NCBI GenBank assembly: GCA_963783695.1
Contig: CAWAOM010000004.1
Span: 1 to 64,000 of the forward strand
DNA: 64,000 bases
Source: BM003 sp963783695
Lineage (GTDB): Bacteria > Pseudomonadota > Gammaproteobacteria > Steroidobacterales > BM003
Reading direction: 5' to 3'
In this document: one piece after another, positions 33,334-42,233 of the stretch
How the letters are laid out: each line of letters begins with the position of its first letter
Numbering within the stretch: position 1 is the first letter of the stretch
Made by a program: the position numbers and the translations under genes
The notes under the pieces: model-generated
Databases searched by the model: none
What the model saw: only the letters and a program-made list of their open reading frames with translations
What the model was told of the DNA's origin: nothing

Positions 33334-35544
33334 TTATTCGCCGCCGACAATGCGGAACTCGGTTTGCAGCTCGGTTTCCGAGCTGCCGCCTATCCACACG
33401 TGGAACTCACCGGGTTCGGTCGCCAACTGCATGTCGCGCCCGTGGAATGCCAGGTCGTCCGTATGTAGCTCGAAGTCAACCACAATTGTTTCACCGGGGC
33501 TCAGGTGATAGCGCTTGAAGCCCTTGAGCTCCTTGACCGGTCGCGAAACGCTTCCGACCAGATCGCGCACATAGAGCTGCGCTACTTCATCAGCTGGAAA
33601 ATCGCCATTATTCGTCAGCTCGGCGCTGACCCGAAGCATGTCCCCGAGCCGCAGTTCGGAAGCGCTCTTCCTGAGGTTTCGGTATTCGAATTGGGCATAC
33701 GACAATCCGTGACCGAAGGCGAATAGCGGTTTGTAGCCGGCATCGAGATGGAATGATGTCATGCCGTGCGACGTCTGCGGCGCCTGCTCGTCGATGTCGT
33801 CGATGTGCACGATCGTCTCCGGCGAAGGCGGTTTGCCAGTATTCTTCTGGTTGTAGTAAATCGGTATCTGGCCGACCATGCGAGGAAACGTTACCGGCAG
33901 TTTGCCGGAGGGTGACTCAATACCGAACAAGAGGTCCGCGATAGCCGGTCCGCCCATCGTTCCCGGATGCCAGGCGAACAGGATCGCGTCGACTTGATCG
34001 CATATGTTGGTCAGTGTCAGCGGCCTGCCCGCCATGATCACGGCGATGACGGGACGGCCGGCCTCGCGAACGCGCCGAACGAGTGCCTCCTGATCTCCGG
34101 GCAGATTGATGTCGGCGCGTGAGTGCGCCTCACCGGACAGGATGGACTCTTCACCGAGAAAAAGAATCGCCGCGTCGCAGGCGCTCGCGGTTGCCGCAGC
34201 TTCGTCGAATGCCGCACTTCGCTTGCTTCTCGAGGTTTGCATTGCGCGAACGTAACGGACATCCGTTTCGCCGCCGACCATGCGCCGAATTGCCTCTAGC
34301 GGCGTGACGCTGAGTTGTACGTCACAGTCGAAAACCCACGTTCCCAATTGCTCATATGGCGCGTCGGCCAGGGGTCCGATCACAGCCACTGATTTCAGTC
34401 GATCCGGCGACAAAGGCAGTGTGCGGTTTTCGTTCTTCAGCATCACCACACTTTGCAATGCCGCCTTCCTCGAGGTGGCGAGCGCATGGTCGTTGCCCCT
34501 TGCAGGCAGAGCCGACGGATCGGTGAAAGGGTTCTCGAACAATCCGAGCCGGAATTTGACTCGGAGGATATTCGCGACCATGGCATCGATCGTCGCGATT
34601 TCGATGAGACCTTCATTCACCAACTCGGGAAGATGATGAATATATGACTGACCGGCCATCTCCATATCCACACCGGCGATCGCTGCGGCCAATGCCGAGG
34701 CCTTGTCGTTCTCGGTCAAACCGTGAATGGCGAGCTGCCGGACGGAATCCCAATCACTGACCACGAAGCCGTCGAAGCGCCACTCGTCGCGCAGCACCTG
34801 TCGCAACAGGAAATCGTTGCCGGTTGCAGGCACCCCGTCGAGATCGCTGAAGGAAGTCATCAGGGTATTTACGCCGGCGTCGACGGCTGCTCTGAACGGC
34901 CGCAGGTGAACATTACGCAGTTCGTTCTCCGGGATGTTCGTGGTCGCATAGTCGCGGCCGCTCTCGGCGGCGCCGTAACCGGCAAAGTGCTTGGCACAGG
35001 CGGCGATCGAATCGATGGACGTCAGATCATCGCCCTGAAAACCCGCGACCAGTGCAGCACCCAACTCACTGGTCAGGTACGGGTCTTCCCCAAGGCTCTC
35101 CGCAATGCGCCCCCACCGCGGATCGCGAGCAATATCGATCATTGGCGCGAAAGTCCAGTTGACGCCGCCCGTCGCCGCCTCTCGCGCCGCTACCCGGGCA
35201 CCCTCGCGCACGACATCCCGGTTCCAGGTCGCAGCCTGCCCGAGCGGGATGGGCATCACGGTGTTGAAGCCATGAATGACGTCGCGTCCGATCAGGAGAG
35301 GAATTCCCAGGCGGCTCTCGTGCACCGCGATGCGCTGCAGCTCGTTGACGGTCTCGACGTCGACTTCGTTCAGCACGGAACCGATTTGTCCGGCCTTGAT
35401 CGGATGACGCAGAAGATCTGCGGTGTGACCGTCCCCCGCATCGACCTGGTTCATCTGGCCGACTTTTTCTGCCAACGTCATTCGGCCCAGAAGGTCCTCG
35501 ACCTCACGTTGGATAAATTGATTGTCGATTGTCTTGGTCAGCAT
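33334..35544 (-). CDS. GH3 beta-glucosidase (BglX-like), no signal peptide
   Basis: The 736-residue protein starts MLTKTIDNQFIQREVEDLLG and has the GH3 N-domain with substrate residues KHFAGYG and nucleophile Asp264 in GFVVSDWDSV. The C-domain has GEAHSRADINLPGDQEALV, and a fibronectin-III-like tail has ELTNNGDFPADEVAQLYVRD. Lack of an export signal places it in the cytoplasm, where it would release glucose from beta-glucosides. It is first in the GH3-MFS-GH-A operon. An operator palindrome lies 108 bases upstream. The ATG at 35544 has no strong ribosome site. Confidence 0.93.
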   Translation of the reverse strand: MLTKTIDNQFIQREVEDLLGRMTLAEKVGQMNQVDAGDGHTADLLRHPIKAGQIGSVLNEVDVETVNELQRIAVHESRLGIPLLIGRDVIHGFNTVMPIPLGQAATWNRDVVREGARVAAREAATGGVNWTFAPMIDIARDPRWGRIAESLGEDPYLTSELGAALVAGFQGDDLTSIDSIAACAKHFAGYGAAESGRDYATTNIPENELRNVHLRPFRAAVDAGVNTLMTSFSDLDGVPATGNDFLLRQVLRDEWRFDGFVVSDWDSVRQLAIHGLTENDKASALAAAIAGVDMEMAGQSYIHHLPELVNEGLIEIATIDAMVANILRVKFRLGLFENPFTDPSALPARGNDHALATSRKAALQSVVMLKNENRTLPLSPDRLKSVAVIGPLADAPYEQLGTWVFDCDVQLSVTPLEAIRRMVGGETDVRYVRAMQTSRSKRSAAFDEAAATASACDAAILFLGEESILSGEAHSRADINLPGDQEALVRRVREAGRPVIAVIMAGRPLTLTNICDQVDAILFAWHPGTMGGPAIADLLFGIESPSGKLPVTFPRMVGQIPIYYNQKNTGKPPSPETIVHIDDIDEQAPQTSHGMTSFHLDAGYKPLFAFGHGLSYAQFEYRNLRKSASELRLGDMLRVSAELTNNGDFPADEVAQLYVRDLVGSVSRPVKELKGFKRYHLSPGETIVVDFELHTDDLAFHGRDMQLATEPGEFHVWIGGSSETELQTEFRIVGGE

Positions 35545-35651
35545 TGGGAGTTGAAATCGCCAACTCGGGCATGGCACCAAAAAACCGCCGCCCGCGCTCA
35601 CTGTCTTCGCTTTTTTTGGCCTGTTTTGACTCATCAAGATACAGCAGAATG

Positions 35652-35665
35652 ACAGCGCTGTCATC
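35652..35665. promoter_or_regulatory. LacI-type operator upstream of the GH3 operon
   Basis: TGACAGCGCTGTCA is a perfect 14-bp palindrome, close to the sites at 8330 and 15542. On the minus strand TGACAG and a downstream TATCTT, 16 bases apart, may be the -35/-10. The rest of 35545-35979 (about 430 bases between genes) shows nothing else that I recognise. Confidence 0.85.
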
Positions 35666-35979
35666 CTTGTTTCGGACGTCGTCGATGAACATTGGAGTCG
35701 ATGTTGGCCGCAGGGCGAAACCTGAACCGCTGGCTGCAGGGTCAGGACAGTCCAGGACTGTTTCGATTGATCTCCAATGGACCGCCATCGGCCCGACGTG
35801 GCCGTTGCGGTACTTGTGCATCCTGCACATCGCGGCAGCAGCAAAACGGTCTTTGGAAAATGCCGCAACAGGTGCCGGCGATAACTCAACGGCTCGTACA
35901 ATGGTGCAGCTCGGCGCGGGCTGCCGACGAGAATCACTCTAACAGTTGCAGAGTTATCGAAGGTGCCCTTCCGGGCTTC

Positions 35980-36378
35980 TCATTTCGCGTATTCGAAGAT
36001 CGTGCCGTGGTTATCCATCACGAAGGTATCTCCATCTACCCTGCCCTCGGTCGTGCCTGCGCCTTCCCACCGCATTGTCAACCGGGAATCGTCAACCCGA
36101 TACTTCGCGTAGACCTCGCGGGTCGTCTCATCGCCATCAGGCGGGGTGAAGCGGGTTCTGCTGAAGCACGTACCATTCTCGCTGATAATGATGACACCCG
36201 AGCTGACGTGCAGAAGCGTTCCATCATGAGAAACAGAAGCGGGAACCGAGGATTCATCGACCTTTACGAGGTAGTAGATGCCGGCCACCTCTTCACGACC
36301 GGCACCCCCGCCCATTCCCTGGCACCCGGAGAGCAGCAATGCGGCGATCGCGACCGGAATAAAGTGTCGCTTGATCAT
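35980..36378 (-). CDS. Small lipoprotein, lipocalin-like
   Basis: The 132-residue protein has a lipoprotein signal (IPVAIAALLLSGCQG) and a compact beta-rich domain (VAGIYYLVKVDESSVPASVS, GVIIISENGTCFSRTRF, RLTMRWEGAGTTEGRVDGDT) that looks like a lipocalin-type meander. GGGAGG about 10 bases upstream supports the ATG at 36378. It is just upstream of the GH3 operon but has its own orientation and spacing, and probably is not part of the glucan regulon. Confidence 0.72.
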   Translation of the reverse strand: MIKRHFIPVAIAALLLSGCQGMGGGAGREEVAGIYYLVKVDESSVPASVSHDGTLLHVSSGVIIISENGTCFSRTRFTPPDGDETTREVYAKYRVDDSRLTMRWEGAGTTEGRVDGDTFVMDNHGTIFEYAK

Positions 36379-36622
36379 TATATTTATGCCTCCCGTCACC
36401 GTAAGGCCCTCCCACCTTTGTATGCTCCACCTGGCGTTTTTCTATACGGGATTTAGGTAGTTGTAGAGTCCGGGAGGACGCCGGTCCGCGGTGCGAGGAG
36501 CGAACTCCGCGATTACCCGGCACGCAATGACCGCTTTGGTAGGGCTCCGGTCGTCCAGGTCGATCCGGCTACCATTACAACTCCCGACAAGAAACGGTCC
36601 ACATTGCAGTAGAGAACAACTC

Positions 36623-37081
36623 ATGACGGAATCGCAGCACGCCGCGAGATTGTGCACGATCCTACGGGCGTCGCCCGAGAGGATTTACAGGGCACTCATA
36701 TGTCCTGACGCATTGGCGAAGTGGTATCCCCTAAATGGATTCACAGGACGAGTAGACGAGATGGATGCGAGGGTCGGCGGTGGCTATCGCATGACTTTTA
36801 TCAATCTGGGCACGGGGAGGAGCCATTCGTTTGGCGGCGAATATCGGGAGCTAAAGCCAAACGAGCTGATTCGAGTCACCGACAGTTTCGATGACCCGAA
36901 CATTCCCGGTGAGATGCAGAGGACGATCGTTCTGCGCGCTGTCTCCTGCGGCACCGAGGTCGAAGTCGTTCAGGAGGGGCTGCCGTCTGCCATTCCGCCT
37001 GAGCACTGCCGCCTGGGCTGGCAGGAATCCCTGAGCTAGCTTGCACTTCTTGTGGAGGCGGAAATTCGGGACGGCGGTTAG
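36623..37081 (+). pseudogene. SRPBCC/AHSA1-type protein with a late nonsense codon
   Basis: The frame starts MTESQHAARLCTILRASPER and shows the START-like fold with DALAKWYPLNGFTGRVDEMD and PPEHCRLGWQESLS. A TAG at 37037-37039 stops it after 138 residues. Reading through gives LALLVEAEIR to the next stop at 37079, which restores the expected end of the family. A single CAG-to-TAG change is the simplest cause. The truncated form may still fold. Its role, as for most AHSA1-like proteins, is unknown. Confidence 0.65.
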
Positions 37082-37200
37082 CTTCGCGACTGCTTGTGGT
37101 CGCAATCCGACGCTGTGCGGTGCCGGCTTGCGACCAGAGGGCGACGTCAAGGCTTTGCAAATATGACCGGCCGCAACTGACCCAAAGGACTCACTGAAAG

Positions 37201-37857
37201 ATGATTAGTGATCTACAAAAGCTGGGCGGTATTTCCGCCCTGATCGAGGCGGCGTAATATGTGACGGGCTTTGGGTTGTTCCTGACCGTACTCAACCCCT
37301 CCGGCTATGAAGGACACGCTCAGCGGGTTGCGTTCCTCGCGGAAAATCAAGTCGCCGCGTACATAGGAAACCTCCTCATCTATGTGGTGTTTGGCGTGGT
37401 GCTCGTTATCCTGGCGCTAGCGCTGCACGCGCGTTGTAAGGATGGTTCCTTAGCAATCATGCAGACGGCGACCCCCTTCGGCCTGATCTGGGCTGGTCTG
37501 GTCATCGCGAGTGGCATGATCGCCAACATCGGCAATGCCACTGTCGTTGGTCTCTTCAGCGAAAACCAGGATCAGGCTGTGTTGCTCTGGTTGGCGATTG
37601 GCACAGTGCAAGAAGCCTTGGGCGGTGGGAATGAGATTGTAGGCGGCTTATGGGTTCTATTACTGAGTTGGGCAGCGTTACGATCAGACAAGCTGCCGAA
37701 AGTCCTGAACTACCTTGGTGTACTGGTTGGTCTAGCCGGAATACTGACAGTTGTCCCGGCATTTGCTGTACTTACGGATGTTTTCGGGTTAGGTCAGATA
37801 GTGTGGTTTGCTTGGCTGGGGGTTGTCATGTTGCGGGAAAGCCCGAGCGCGACCTGA
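37201..37857 (+). pseudogene. DUF4386-family membrane protein with an early nonsense codon
   Basis: Translation from ATG 37201 gives KLGGISALIEAA, a TAA at 37255-37257, then YVTGFGLFLTVLNPSGY and six to seven membrane helices ending LGQIVWFAWLGVVMLRE. The joined sequence matches the DUF4386 family, so codon 19 is a nonsense change. A GTG at 37261 right after the stop could reinitiate and give a nearly full-length protein. It lies 120 bases after another gene with a nonsense change. Confidence 0.7.
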
Positions 37858-37906
37858 ATACCGAATTCGTTTGCGTCGCGAACGTCTTTATGGCCGACCC
37901 CTCGCT

Positions 37907-38052
37907 GAAAACGTAGAGCCTGGACGCGCCTCGGCAGCACCTGACGGTCGAAAAGGCAAGGGCGGGCCATCTGGGTTAATGAGTTGATTGAGTAGCGTTT
38001 TGCCTGTTACTCCTACAAACCAGAAGGTCGGGAGTTCGTACCGGGGCGGCCA
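37907..38052 (+). repeat. Copy 3 of the tRNA-ended repeat
   Basis: It begins GAAAACGTAGAGCCTGGACG, contains AAGGGCGGGCCATCTGGGTTA, and ends in a decayed tRNA 3' half (CCTACAAACCAGAAGGTCGG then GAGTTCG, 38012-38037, and GGCGGCCA at 38045-38052). It is closest to copy 1 in the tRNA part and to copy 2 in the left part. The following ~200 bases up to the sulfatase stop carry no gene that I can see. Confidence 0.5.
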
Positions 38053-38265
38053 AGGTGAGCCGACAGATTGCGGAGCAACGCGTCGTAGCCCGAAGGGTGA
38101 GCCGCTTTGCTACTGAGGCTGGCATGCTCGTCTAACCTCGCGTCTTGCTTGCACAGGCGTCAGACCGAGCGGGCGCACGATGTTCTCGCAAGCGCGACCG
38201 GGCCCACCGATTTGCAAGCCTACATTCAGCATTGTTTTAGTCACGTGTGGCCGCCACGCCGGCGT

Positions 38266-40101
38266 TCAGAACATCAGGGCCAGGAGTTGCCCGGATTTTG
38301 TATACGAGACAAGCAGCAATGAACTCACGGAAACGACAATAGAAGCAATTGCAGACTTCCTGTAGCCGCGCAATAGTGCAAATACGAAGCAGGCAAGACT
38401 GGCCCAGAACAGCACGAGCAGCAGTTGCTGTGCCTGCACGAATCGTTTCAGCACCGATGGCAAACTGTAGATGACACCTTGTTCCCTTTCGTATGCCTCA
38501 TGCTCAGCCACCAGTTCGGCCAGTGTTTCCGGTTCGGTGTCAGCGAGATTCCTGGTTTCTGCCGGATCCGTAGCGAGGTTGTATAACTCCCAATCGCCGC
38601 TGCCCAGCGGGAGGGGCATTTGCAGGGCTTTCCAGTCTCCCTTTAAATAGGCGCGGGTGCCGTGTAACTCATAGCCGATGCCCTCGTTTTCATAGGTCGA
38701 GCCACCCCGGCCCTCGAATAGCGGCACCATGGATTTACCTGTCAATGTGGCCAGCGCGGCGTCTTCCCGTGCCGGGTGCTGTGCGTTGGCGAGTTCCAGA
38801 AAAGTCGGCATCAGATCGCCTACGTGTACGAAGGCGTTGTGAATTTCACCGCGTGAGTTGCTACCCGGAAAGCGAACGATGGCCGGTGTACGGATTCCGC
38901 CCTCGGTCGAAAACCCTTTGAGCAACCGGTATGCGGCAGTACTCGCGGTAGCCCAGCCAGCGCCCATCACGATAAATGAACCGCTGTCTCCCCTGTTCTC
39001 GAGGCTGTTATCGAAGCGCGCATGGTATTCGTCGTCGTGGCCCGGATAGAGGCGGGCGGGGAAACCGTTGGCGCCGTTGTCGCTGAAAAAGACGATGAGC
39101 GTATTGTCCAGTTCACCGTTTGCTTCGAGCCATTGATAAACCCGGCCAATCTGTTCATCCATGAAATCGACCATGGCCGCGTAGACTTCCATGTCCCGGG
39201 CCTTGTTTGCCTGCTCAAGCTCAGAGAGGCTGTCCCACCGCTTTACAACGGAGGGCCAGGGCGGCAGCTGATGGTGTGCGGGGATCAGGCCTGTTTGCTG
39301 CAAGCGATCAAAGCGCTCCTGTCTCAGTACCTCCCAACCCCGGCCGTATCTTCCCCGGTATTTTTCTATATAGGCCGGTGGCGCATGCAGTGGGTCGTGT
39401 GGCGCGGTATAGGCCAGGTAGGCGAAAAACGGTCGTTCGCTGTTCTTGTCGCGCTCCATCCACTCCAGTAGCAAGTCGGTGTAGTGCCGGGAGGAATAGA
39501 AATCACCCGGCAGGCTTTCGACCAGCTTACCGTTGCGCCGGTAAATGGCCGACCCACCCGGCCGCAGTGGCTGGGCATCCGCAAAGTGGCTCGCGCCGCC
39601 TGCCAGCAGGGTAAACGACTCGTCAAAACCCCGTGCGTGGGGGCCATGACTTTCTTCGTTTCCCAGGTGCCACTTGCCGGTGTGGTAGGTGCGGTAGCCA
39701 GCGGCTCCGAGGGCCTCCGGCAGCGTGGCAACACGGCGGTTGAGGTAGCCCTCGTAACCGGGTTTTCCCGCTTGTTCGGCAGTGATTGCCTGGGAGCCGA
39801 TCCCCGCTGTGTGATTGTCGACACCGGTCAACAGTACAGCGCGGGTCGGCGCGCAGGTGGGAAGCACGTGAAAGTTGCTCAGCCGCAATCCTTCCGCGGC
39901 CAACCGGTCGAGGTTGGGTGTGTCGATTTCGCCACCGAAGGCGCCGATGTCGGTATACCCCAGGTCATCGGCCACTATCAACACGATATTGGGTCGCCCA
40001 CCCCGGGTCTTCGAATCTTCAGGCTGCTCCAGGGCGATACCGGGAATGGTGCCAATCAGAAACAGCCAGGCTGCCAGGCGGAATTTTCTCAATGCCGTCA
40101 C
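38266..40101 (-). CDS. Exported arylsulfatase-family protein with C-terminal membrane helices
   Basis: The 611-residue protein has an N-terminal signal (FRLAAWLFLIGTIPGIA), the metal-site motif RPNIVLIVADDLGYTDIG, and the formylglycine motif CAPTR (Cys83) with TGKWHLG further on. It has the typical sulfatase FFSDNGANG block. The last ~65 residues add two hydrophobic helices (LLLVLFWASLACFVFALL and SAIASIVVSVSSLLLVSY). It hydrolyses sulfate esters after Cys-to-formylglycine conversion. The GTG at 40101 is chosen because the signal peptide begins there; no ATG is available nearby. Confidence 0.85.
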   Translation of the reverse strand: MTALRKFRLAAWLFLIGTIPGIALEQPEDSKTRGGRPNIVLIVADDLGYTDIGAFGGEIDTPNLDRLAAEGLRLSNFHVLPTCAPTRAVLLTGVDNHTAGIGSQAITAEQAGKPGYEGYLNRRVATLPEALGAAGYRTYHTGKWHLGNEESHGPHARGFDESFTLLAGGASHFADAQPLRPGGSAIYRRNGKLVESLPGDFYSSRHYTDLLLEWMERDKNSERPFFAYLAYTAPHDPLHAPPAYIEKYRGRYGRGWEVLRQERFDRLQQTGLIPAHHQLPPWPSVVKRWDSLSELEQANKARDMEVYAAMVDFMDEQIGRVYQWLEANGELDNTLIVFFSDNGANGFPARLYPGHDDEYHARFDNSLENRGDSGSFIVMGAGWATASTAAYRLLKGFSTEGGIRTPAIVRFPGSNSRGEIHNAFVHVGDLMPTFLELANAQHPAREDAALATLTGKSMVPLFEGRGGSTYENEGIGYELHGTRAYLKGDWKALQMPLPLGSGDWELYNLATDPAETRNLADTEPETLAELVAEHEAYEREQGVIYSLPSVLKRFVQAQQLLLVLFWASLACFVFALLRGYRKSAIASIVVSVSSLLLVSYTKSGQLLALMF

Positions 40102-40198
40102 TGCGCTGAGCCTATACCACTGACCGCAGTCCTGTTGTCCTATGGCTGCCTGCGCCGGCAAGGAACTGACGTAAGCAACCCGACCCGGTGTCAGACCG

Positions 40199-40852
40199 CT
40201 AGTTTCTGAAGAATCCGTGGCTGACAAACGGCTTCTCCGCGGCCTCGCAAACCTCGACCTCCTGCGGCCGTCGGAACAACTCCGTCCGGTAGCAGTCGCG
40301 GTAGAGTGAGCAATAACAAACGCTGATACCCATGTCGGGTGCGCCGCGCATGAGGAGCCCGATTCCATCGGCGTCCGTGCTGGTGAAGACCCGGAGCGGC
40401 TCCATCGTTCCGCCCGTTTCCAGCATCAATCCGGGGCTGACCGGCGAACGCCAGCTCCCCAGCGTGTCTCCATCGAACGACTTCTCGCTTTCTATGTCGG
40501 CAGCCATTTGTCGGGCAAGGTCATCCCAGTTGTCTACCGGCTGATCCTTGTAAAACACGTCGAAGCGCTCGATCACTGCCGGGCCCAGGCCCTTGTTGGT
40601 CAGGACGATTTTGAAATAGGCGTCGTCCTCCGTATCGCCGATGTGAGTCGACAACCAGACGGAGGGCATCACGCTGATACGGGCGTTTGTACGTTCGAGC
40701 GCCGCTTCCTCCTGCATCACCTCGGTCTGTTCGAGCGTAATGACAACGGCAGCGACCGCTGTTACGAGCGCGGCCAACGAGACAAACACCTCCATGTGGC
40801 TGCCAATAGTCTCGCGAAGGTTGCGCTTGCTATTCTCGCGCTCGTCAGTCAA
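40199..40852 (-). CDS. Membrane-anchored protein of unknown function
   Basis: The 217-residue protein has a charged N-terminus, one transmembrane helix (residues ~22-42, VFVSLAALVTAVAAVVITLE) and a soluble beta-rich domain (ISVMPSVWLSTHIGD, YFKIVLTNKGLGPAVIERFD) ending in a Cys-containing stretch (SVCYCSLYRDCYRTELF). The pattern is a common gammaproteobacterial hypothetical family. It is next to, but not overlapping, the sulfatase gene. Confidence 0.7.
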   Translation of the reverse strand: MTDERENSKRNLRETIGSHMEVFVSLAALVTAVAAVVITLEQTEVMQEEAALERTNARISVMPSVWLSTHIGDTEDDAYFKIVLTNKGLGPAVIERFDVFYKDQPVDNWDDLARQMAADIESEKSFDGDTLGSWRSPVSPGLMLETGGTMEPLRVFTSTDADGIGLLMRGAPDMGISVCYCSLYRDCYRTELFRRPQEVEVCEAAEKPFVSHGFFRN

Positions 40853-41635
40853 TACATGCTCCGGATTTCAGTTGGTTACGATCCACGTTGGCGCGCTCTT
40901 TTTCTTCCGGTCCGGAGATTCTATATCGACGGTGGTTGTTCTTCCGTGAGCGGTCCGCATTTGGCCGATAGTTGCCGCGCGAAATCCGCGCTGATCTTAA
41001 ACCGGTCGGATAATGTGGCTTTTGTCGCCTGTTTCTTTACAGTTGCGCTCGGCTCGCGCCTCAAGTGGCGGCGCGAATAACAAAAACCGCAGGGCCCGCG
41101 CGGGTTTTTCCCGGTTTTCTGGATTCTGGTTCTGCCAAATCCCGCTCTTATTGTCGGCCGCGAAACGCTTTCTAGCCCTGGGCCCTGTTAACGTTCTGCC
41201 CCGGGCTTCCGGCCCCGTGATTCTAAATGCTCCCGGCCGATAGAAACACCGAAGCCTGAATTTCAGACACGCATGTAGCATACCTGGCGTAAGTCTTACG
41301 CCTGCCGAAGGCCAACGCAAGAAATTGGCGTTCGAGAGGTCGGCGGCCATCCCTGCCACGGCGCCCTGATATGGTTGGGAGGATTTTAGCACTTGAGCTG
41401 AAGTCGTTGTGACAAGCCGCCGTTGCGCAATGCCGCGCTTTGCGAGGGAAATGCGCCGACGACGCGTGTTCCGGACGGCGGCTCTCAACCATCGCAAAGG
41501 TCATGCGCAACCAAATCGATCGTTGAGACAGTGGCGCGTCGTTTTGGCCTGACTTCCACTTGTTTGTGCCAGGCGCGAGCTGTAGAAATACCGTACCGGC
41601 GGGCATCCCGCCTCAAAATCAAGAGGGGAACGCTG
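40853..41635. other. Long gene-free interval with two small hairpins
   Basis: About 780 bases have no convincing gene on either strand. It holds a possible terminator at 41082-41109 (AAAAACC ... GGTTTTT around a GC-rich centre) and a 17-base palindrome GGCGTAAGTCTTACGCC at 41286-41302. The right end carries the AGAGGGGA ribosome site of the cupin gene. Confidence 0.45.
41082..41109. terminator. Possible bidirectional terminator
   Basis: A-run and T-run arms (AAAAACC and GGTTTTT) flank a GC-rich core GCAGGGCCCGCGCG. It could end transcripts from either side. There is no long T tail beyond the stem. Confidence 0.4.
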
Positions 41636-42001
41636 ATGAAAAAAGCAATCAAAGAACTACCGACTCGTCTCGAAGCTGGCGGGGTCTGTTTTCAGGGCGT
41701 GGATTGGGGGCACACCAACGTTGCTCGGGTCCGGTTTCCCGCCGGTGCGGACGCCGCGCCGCTGCTCCAGGGATTGCCGGACAATCTATGCCAGTGCCCG
41801 CACTGGGGTACCGTGGTCAAGGGCTCGATCCATGTGACCTATGCAGACGGCACTGAAGAGACGGTAAATGCTGGCGACGTTTACTACTGGCCGCCGGGCC
41901 ACACGGTCAGGGTGGACGAGGACTACGAGGCAATCGAGTTCAGTCCGAGCGACCAGATGGGTGAGCTCATGGATCACCTGGAAACGAAGCTGAAAGGCTG
42001 A
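41636..42001 (+). CDS. Cupin-domain protein
   Basis: The 121-residue single-domain protein starts MKKAIKELPTRLEAGGVCFQ after a good ribosome site (AGAGGGGA). The central part CQCPHWGTVVKGSIHVTYAD, GTEETVNAGDVYYWPPGHTV is a cupin motif pair, with few of the usual His ligands in motif 1. The substrate is unknown. It stands alone, with a 22-bp palindrome downstream. Confidence 0.75.
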   Translation: MKKAIKELPTRLEAGGVCFQGVDWGHTNVARVRFPAGADAAPLLQGLPDNLCQCPHWGTVVKGSIHVTYADGTEETVNAGDVYYWPPGHTVRVDEDYEAIEFSPSDQMGELMDHLETKLKG

Positions 42002-42063
42002 TTGCCTGACTGGCCAAAATAATTGTTTGCGGCACACATTACCCGTTGATGGCTACTGAGCCG

Positions 42064-42085
42064 GATCAGGTCTTAAGACCTGATC
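42064..42085. repeat. Perfect 22-bp palindrome centred on TTAA
   Basis: The sequence GATCAGGTCTT is followed directly by its exact reverse complement with no loop, between the cupin and S41 peptidase genes. With no T tail it looks more like a protein-binding site than a terminator. Confidence 0.7.
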
Positions 42086-42233
42086 ATCAGAGATCGGCCC
42101 GAATTGGCTCAGCTCCTGGTCTCATCACGGTACGGTGTGTTAACGAGTGAGTTGGACGCGGCCGTTACCAACCCCGGGCGGCCGCCGACATTTGCTGCTG
42201 ACCAGGCAACGACAACTCAACGGACGCACTGTA

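Noticed and set aside
15495..35665. A TonB-dependent receptor or SusD-like protein
   Set aside because: I looked for a plug domain, a TonB box and a SusD-like helical lipoprotein. The only outer-membrane barrel is the glycosidase fusion, which lacks a plug.
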